From Todiramphus chloris collaris (lineage: Eukaryota > Chordata > Aves > Coraciiformes > Alcedinidae), in the NCBI GenBank assembly GCA_025345505.1, contig JANVCC010000010.1, positions 43,551,772 through 43,615,771 on the forward strand: 64,000 nucleotides of DNA, written 5' to 3'. The position numbers were made by a program, and so were the translations under genes. Under the pieces are notes generated by a model. That model was not told where the DNA came from. It was given only the letters and a program-made list of their open reading frames with translations, and ran no database searches. Positions 57,501 through 64,000 of the stretch are shown here, in pieces. Numbering within the stretch: position 1 is the stretch's first letter; each line of letters opens with the position of its first letter.

Positions 57501-59955
57501 ACTAAATGAAATGAATGGATGTAAATGAAAATTAACTCAAACCAAACTAGTAAACTGCTTCTGGGCAGTTCCAGAGGCAAACAGATGCACATGCACAAGG
57601 AATTCAGTAGATGTCAAAAACAGCAACAAAAAGATTCTTTTCAAGCGTGGACAACAAATAATCATGTTTCTTTCTTTTAGGGGTGTTTTACCAACATTAG
57701 GAGTGTGAAAACCTTCAGGTAACATTTAAAAGCATTAAGATATTTAAAAACACTTGATCTATGTTATAGAGCATATGTAAATAGGACTGTGATGGCAGCA
57801 CAAAGTAGTTCTTCTAAAACAGTAACTGAACATACTGAATTGTTAGCAGCTCAAAAGAAATTTTTCAAATACCAGTTTTAAACTCTGGTTTCTACGCTCA
57901 GATAGGCTGTAAATTGACATACCTCCATATCAAAATTTATGCATTCATTGCAAGTATTGTCTGATTTAGTCTTGTAAAATTTTTCTGAAAAACATTAGCC
58001 TGCCAGTATTTTCTCTAAATAAGCAAACAAAAAATTGTCCTTTCAAAGGGAGAGAAAAGCAAAAAAAAAGCTATTAAGAATTACATAAACTTTGTTGACA
58101 GTAATGAGAAAACATGAGGAAAAAGCTATTTTTTTCTATCTACCTTGAATGACACTTTCTGCTAAACCTGTTGTTCATGGAAATCTTTTTTGTCACATAC
58201 AGCTGAGATGGGAAGTTAAAAATAATCATTCATATTTGATTAAAAATTTCCAGGGAATACCTCCAAAAGACTTGTTTTTGCAAATCTCCATAGCTGGGAT
58301 GCCAGCAGACTTTTCCTATATGGTTATACCTACCAGGACAAGAGGTCCGAATGCTTCCAGGTACTCTCCCATCTTCCTATTTGTATTTCTGCTTTATCCT
58401 CAGCTTACCATAAGATTATAAATAATTCAAGAACAGGCAATTAATTTTCTTCTGATTTTGCTGAATGATGATGACAATAGTACTCTTGCCTTCAGGTTGA
58501 CACATGCTATCAAAAAATAAAGAATAAATCCAAGTAATCAAAAGGAATGTATACTAATGAAATTAAATATAGAAGGATTTATACAACACTTTCAAGGTTG
58601 CCAGAGAAATACCATGGCTTCCAGCTCCCTTCCGTACTTGCTTCTTACTCACTGTAGAATTATGTTGGGCACTGGAGACTGTCACAGAATAAAGCAATCT
58701 GAATTATTATGCTTTTGTTGGTTTAAAGGTGTAAGTTATGTTTTTATCAGACCCCATGAAAAGATACAATTAGTTTTAATATGTATTTTCCAGATTACAA
58801 AAAGATGTGTGGTTGGTTTCACCCTCACATCCTTTCAGCTCTTTTCATAATGTTTTTTTGTCCTATTTGTGATACCACCACAAATTAACCTTTAAGCACA
58901 CTATGTACATATTTGTAAGAAAAACACTTCTGCATATGCAGCTGTGAACTGTAGAAAGGATCTAGGCAGGCTTCTTTCTTTATGAGGTAGTTGCTATGTC
59001 TTCCTCTGAGAAGAGGCCTGAACTCTGGCACTCCCTTCCCTCCTCAAAAAGCTTTCAAGAGACCAGATTTTCAGGGAATACTGAACTCTCTTTAAGTTCT
59101 GAGAGAGAATACAGATTTTGGACAGTTTTGATTAAGCCTCATGTCATACACATTTTTATTGTGTTATTGTGCATTTTTGTGTAAAAGTGAGGCACTGAAG
59201 CATGGGATAGACAGCTACTTCAAATTCACTTGGATAAATCAGCATAACACTAAATATTGCTTTGCTTATTGATTTTTTTCTTAAGCCTCTTAGGGGAAAT
59301 TGTTTTATCAGGAGACTAGCCAAAAGAAAGGAAAATAAACACACTATGTCAAGAAAATTTAAATTAATTTCTCATAGATTCCTCTGGAGACTTTTGCTGT
59401 AAAGATTTATGAAAAGCTCTGTCCATACATATGACACACCCTAGCTATGATTATATAGTTAAAAAATAGTATAATATGCTTGATTGTGGAGGCCCACCAC
59501 CTCTCAGTGTGGATTACAGTTATGGATCCATTTTGACCATTATGCAGCAAATACTAACATCTGGAAACTTGAAGTTCAAAGGTTATTTTTTTCATAAAGC
59601 TGAACCAGTATGATTCATAAAAGACCAGTGTTGGCCTTCAATTTAACAATGTCCTGCTGCTAATATTATATTGTAAAATATAGGGTGTCATTTCCCTTGA
59701 CTTGGTTTTATTTTGATTTTACTGAACTATTTAATCAACTAACATAGAAAGGGGCATTTGAAAATAACCTGTCCTTGTGATTGCAATGCAGAAACTTGTA
59801 CAGATAGATTACAAGTATTTAACACACCTGCGTATGTTAACCTCTATCATAAAAAAGACAATTCTTTTATGATTGCCTAAGAAGTTCCTGACTTGTTACA
59901 TATTGCCTGAGGATTTTTTCACTTTGTTGTTGTTATCTTTCTCATTCTTCATGCT
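54541..59955. other. AT-rich sequence, no supported gene
   Basis: Open frames at 54785-55147 (+), 54735-55079 (-), 55161-55496 (-), 58149-58421 (+) and 58557-58850 (+) show no recognised domain. Several T runs (56024-56040, 56420-56436) occur. Confidence 0.5.
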
Positions 59956-60739
59956 CGTCACGATTTAGGGTCAGGGCGGCCCCTTAGATCTCTAGCAGAT
60001 TCTCTCTGTTAACCCCCCCTCCCTCCCCAAAGGGGAAGAGAAAGGGAATAAGGCAGAGACAATGGTTAGAAAAGGAAACTAGAACAGCTTTAATGAAGAT
60101 GAAATTAATAATAATAAACCGGAATATATACAAATATATACAAAACCAGTATCAAACACAACCCCCCTTATGGTAGTTACATCATTGTCACCACTGATGC
60201 TGTGGAGCAGGCACTGGGGGAGTCCCAGACTGGGCTCTGCAGCAGACGGGAGCTGTGTTCGGGAGCTGGATTCTGGTACCGGCTTCAGGAACACACAGAC
60301 CGGGATCGAAGGCAGAACAGACAGAGTCCTCCCTGGATGTTCCATGGAAGGAACCAAGCCAAGGAAAGCTGGCAAAGCAGTCCAAGAGGGGAGAAGAGCC
60401 CAGAGACCCCTCAGATCCCTTCTATGCCTAATATGACTTATATGATCTGGAATCCCTCGTTGGTCAGTTTAGGGTCACCTCTTCTGTCTGCTCCTCTCTG
60501 CAGGTGCAGCCTTTCACTTTCTGCACCCCCCAGTGTGGCACACAAGATTCAGCAGTGGCCTTGGTCTGCACACCAATCCTTGGTAGTAACTCTAAACATG
60601 GGGTGTTGTCACTGCTAGAAGCAGACACTGTCTGTGAAAACAGGCTGCTAACTTCAGAAAGTGTGGTTAGTTAAAAGAACTGAGCCAAAAGGTAAAATTA
60701 GTGAATAGAATTAGTTCTGTTGTCACTCAAACCAGGACA
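59956..60739 (-). mobile_element. Solo LTR, young copy with ATGCT target duplication
   Basis: 784 bases, left end CGTCACGATTTAGGG (T to C at the first base relative to the 41-kb copy), right end CAAACCAGGACA. Minus-strand signals are as in the 41-kb copy: TATATATTTGTATATATTCC (complement of about 60121-60142) and CATTAAAGC near the complement of 60085-60095. ATGCT occurs directly outside both ends (59951-59955 and 60740-60744), a 5-bp target duplication as in ERVL/class III. The left CG end is probably a mutated TG. Confidence 0.9.
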
Positions 60740-61913
60740 ATGCTCCTCATCACAGTTCATCACAATATACTTACAGTTCTATTCTTACTGGGTTTATAGT
60801 GCCTGAAAAAAAGACACTATAAAAATATGACATTGACATAAATTAATCTCATGTTCTAGGTCACACCTTTGGGCTATGAGGATGTGCCATAGGTTAAATT
60901 ATTTCTTTAACACTCCTGCACAGCTGGATTCCTTTTCTGCCCATTTTGTAGCTCTGGACTATGTCTGTGTGCTCATATTACCTCTGCTCTGAGAAACAAA
61001 TGTGGGGGACATTGCATACGTACCTCTATTCAATTCTCCAGTCACTAAGTTCTGTGCAATATTTCCTCTCTTTTTATGTGTGATAGGGTCTGTTTGTTAC
61101 CTGGGATGTGGTACAGCCCAGCAGCTATTCTAGAACTACATATACTGTCAGGTAACCTGGAAATGTCTAGATTCACGTACTGACTCTCTGATTATAAGTT
61201 TCCTCCTTTTTCCATCCTCGTATTCAGCAGTAAATACTTGCCTTAAGTCTAACTTGATTTATACCATTCCTTACCTTCTGTTTGTGGGCCTTCTTAAATT
61301 AGGAACGTGAGCAAGCAGATCTTCTCTACTAACTATTTAGCAATGTGAAGAGAAAATTATGGAAAATATCCATAATCACAGGGCTAAGCTAGAAAACTAT
61401 TTCTTACACTATGTCTGGTTTGGGAAGCAATAATGAGCTTCGGGACAACCAGCTGGGAATGACCAATAAGCTTGGTTTCTTATTTCCACATGCTCTCTTG
61501 CCTGTAGATTGTAAATAACCAGGAAATCATATATTCAAGTGGGAGTTCTGTGGAAATGAGAACTATCATATACTCCATTTAATCCTCATTTTAATGAGGC
61601 ATACATACAATTGAGTTAACAGTTAACATTAGAATATTACATTTGCCGCACGCAGAAAAGATCGATAGCTTGGTCACATTAAGCTTGCCTCCTACTAAAA
61701 CCGGTTAAAATAAAACAAAATAAAAACAGAGGTAGTTCACTAGCTAATATCTGTATTTATTTCTTTTGAGTAGCAAGAGAGTTTCCAATATGTACTTTAA
61801 AAAGAAAAATATTTTTGAAATCCAAAGTGTTAAATACAAATCTACACAAGAAAGGAAAACTTATTTTTTAGGATCTGAACCTGAAATTCAATTCAAAGAG
61901 CTAAATAGCATTT

Positions 61914-62020
61914 AAAAAAAAAACCCCAAAACCCCAAACAAAAAAACCCAGCCCAAACCAAACAAAAACACACACACACACAAAAACCCAAACAAAAACC
62001 AAACAAAACCAAACAAAAAC
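61914..62020. repeat. A/C-rich low-complexity tract with CA run
   Basis: AAAACCCC and CCAAACAAAA units surround an (AC)n run of about 16 bases (61968-61982). Degenerate simple repeat. Confidence 0.9.
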
Positions 62021-63424
62021 AGGGCTAAAAGTACTTGTTGTACTGAAAGTTAGAATGATATACTTTAATCCATCTTTGACTTCTGTTTTAGATTGTTGAA
62101 TGACAGCTCCCTTGGAAAGAACTGTGGTGCTAACTTAACTTTCATTTCATCTCATCTCTGTTATAATAGAAAGACAGTCTCATTTAGTAGGTTTGACAGT
62201 ATGTTTTTCAGTATGTTTTGAAACTTTTTTCTTTTGACATACAGTTTCCCTAGCTGAAAAGATGTGCTGTGATTAATGGTATATCTTTTTTTTTAACATG
62301 TACTATGTGTCTGTCACTTAACATTTGTCAGTCTTCCATCATTATCTATAAACAAATGTTCCTAATTAACTATAGCAGGAGGTGTGGGAACTACAAAGCG
62401 GTCAGATGTGTCTGAGACACTATCAGCTTCAGTTGTTATAAAGCTAAGTGTCTGAGGTATTTAAGATCTGAAACTTGATATTCTGTCACGGTATCTTCTG
62501 ATGGTATTCCTTTATGTCCTGACCTTAGAAACTGTCATAGCTAAACATACAAGAATACTGCAAGACATCCATAGACCTGTTGTCTGAGTTTTTTTCATGT
62601 TGAAAAGTAACATAGTAATAAATAAATCTTTGGGGTTTATTGTTCTTCTTGTAAATTTATTCTTTCCCAAGTCGGCTGTGATTTAAATAGTCACTAACTA
62701 TCCATTTGGTTTTTGTTGTTTTGGAAAAAAACTAGGTAGAGTCCTGTAATTCAGGGGCTTCTAAATAGAGCAAATGAACTGCTTCTAATGGGTACCAAAA
62801 AGGTTACTGAGAAAAACAAGCTTGTTTTAAGTAGGCTTAAATTTGCAGTATTAGGGTCTGAAAGTTTCCTTGAAAATTATATATGTGGGAGTCTGCAAAT
62901 TGTAAAAGTCTGAAAAAAATCATAGTCTTTAACTTTACACTAAGGGAATACAGCAAAATCTGTTCTTATGAAGAAAAGGAAAAGAGGAATGAAAATTATG
63001 GCCCAGAACTTGCTTTCTAATTGAACCCCTTTTTACCTCAGTTTGCAGGATGTTGATATTTGAATCTGTATAAAAGTTTTGGCTCTGTGCAAGAAAAAAT
63101 AGGTCTCTAATGCCAAAACCATATTATATATAAACTGTTTCCATCATTAAGTAGACCTCTCTATGTAGATCTGCTGCATACATTCATACCTTGATGTAAG
63201 CAAGTTTTAGTCACAGATAATGGTGGAGTTTTTTCATATTTTTGAAATATTTTCATTATGAATGAAGTAAATGCCACTTCATTTGTTATACCTCTGAAGT
63301 CAATAAGCAATCCATACTTTCCAAGTATGAACTTTATGACTTTAATCAACTGACTTCTCATTTACTTTGGTTTTCTCAGTCTTTCTCTTTTTCACTCTTT
63401 TTTCTCCCCCCACCCCCCCCACCC

Positions 63425-63524
63425 NNNNNNNNNNNNNNNNNNNNNNNNNNNNNNNNNNNNNNNNNNNNNNNNNNNNNNNNNNNNNNNNNNNNNNNNNNNN
63501 NNNNNNNNNNNNNNNNNNNNNNNN
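63425..63524. other. Assembly gap of 100 N
   Basis: Exactly 100 N directly after a C-rich run (CCCCCCACCCCCCCCACCC), a composition that often stops sequencing. The true gap length is unknown. Confidence 0.97.
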
Positions 63525-64000
63525 GGTTTTTTTGAGTCTATTTTACTGGGAGTTTAATTACTAAAATATAACATACAACTTTGATGTACAAAATACAATG
63601 AATGGAACATCAAAGAAATGAAAGCAAATGATTTGTGGTTTCCAAGCATAAAGAAAAATCTCTGCAGCAAAAAATACTTACAGACATGGTTGGAACACAT
63701 AGCCAATACAAAAAAAAGTCAGAGTTCGATGCTCCTTATTTCAATTCCTTATTGTCAAAAGGGAAAATCCTGGCCTCATTTGTTCTCTCAAAGTTGACCT
63801 TTAGATATGTGACTAGAAACAGGATTTCATCTCTTATTTTGATGGGAAACCAGTAATGCCTAAAAAACAAGTTAGACAATTATGTTGTTTTCCTAAATAA
63901 CATATATTTAATAGCAATAATTATAAATCTGGCTTTTCGATCTCATATTATTAAGGACTACATGAGGTAGAGAGAATAGTTGAATAAAACTTGAATGTTC

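Larger units (their letters stand above)
60745..64000. other. AT-rich sequence with simple repeat and assembly gap
   Basis: No supported gene. Holds the A/C-rich tract (61914-62020) and the 100-N gap (63425-63524). Confidence 0.55.

Noticed and set aside
41221..60739. The two young LTRs as the two ends of one 19-kb provirus
   Set aside because: No retroviral internal sequence in this orientation, no primer site or polypurine tract at the inner borders, and the 60-kb copy has its own target duplication.

Overview
This is a vertebrate nuclear genome window, almost certainly from a bird. The evidence is several CR1 non-LTR retrotransposon copies with the avian 3' tail (ATTCTATG/ATTCTGTG type), and several LTRs of kinds I recognise from bird genomes. 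The DNA is AT-rich with long gene-free stretches, as in an intergenic region or a large intron. I found no intact host protein-coding gene, tRNA, rRNA or CRISPR array. Most long open frames are chance frames or pieces of mobile elements.

Layout from left to right. At 656-1389 is an old minus-strand LTR. At 4159-9048 is a whole but internally deleted class II endogenous retrovirus: two LTRs, a perfect 6-bp target duplication (TAAAAG), a tRNA-Trp-like primer site, broken gag (matrix and capsid), dUTPase, protease, reverse transcriptase, integrase C-terminus, env and a polypurine tract. From 9450 to 12480 there is a plus-strand CR1, then a short and a long minus-strand CR1. The long one is split by a 387-bp solo LTR at 11142-11528. 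A 259-bp solo LTR with perfect GATGC duplications is at 12802-13060.

From 13 to 33.8 kb the sequence is AT-rich with only small CR1 remnants (17035, 23140 and an ancient one at 26190). Another avian LTR lies at about 33860-34726. The 40-46 kb stretch is more complex: an unassigned GC-richer coding-like patch (39.95-40.56 kb), a young LTR (41221-42030), a cluster of minus-strand coding-like segments (42.19-43.73 kb) and a typical avian solo LTR (44906-45496). At 49.5-51.67 kb is a CR1 that keeps its GC-rich 5' region and ORF1 pieces but has lost most of ORF2. It contains a 10-N assembly gap with an artefactual 45-bp duplication. A probable LTR (53235-53724), a CR1 tail (54435) and a third LTR of the first family (59956-60739, with ATGCT duplications) follow. 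A 100-N gap lies at 63425-63524.

The genes do not form a working pathway; the window records repeated retroelement insertion, deletion and nesting. The most interesting items are the mosaic provirus (betaretrovirus-like gag-pro with dUTPase, alpharetrovirus-like env transmembrane part), the unassigned minus-strand coding-like cluster at 42.2-43.7 kb, and the internally deleted CR1. I saw no convincing new biological system.
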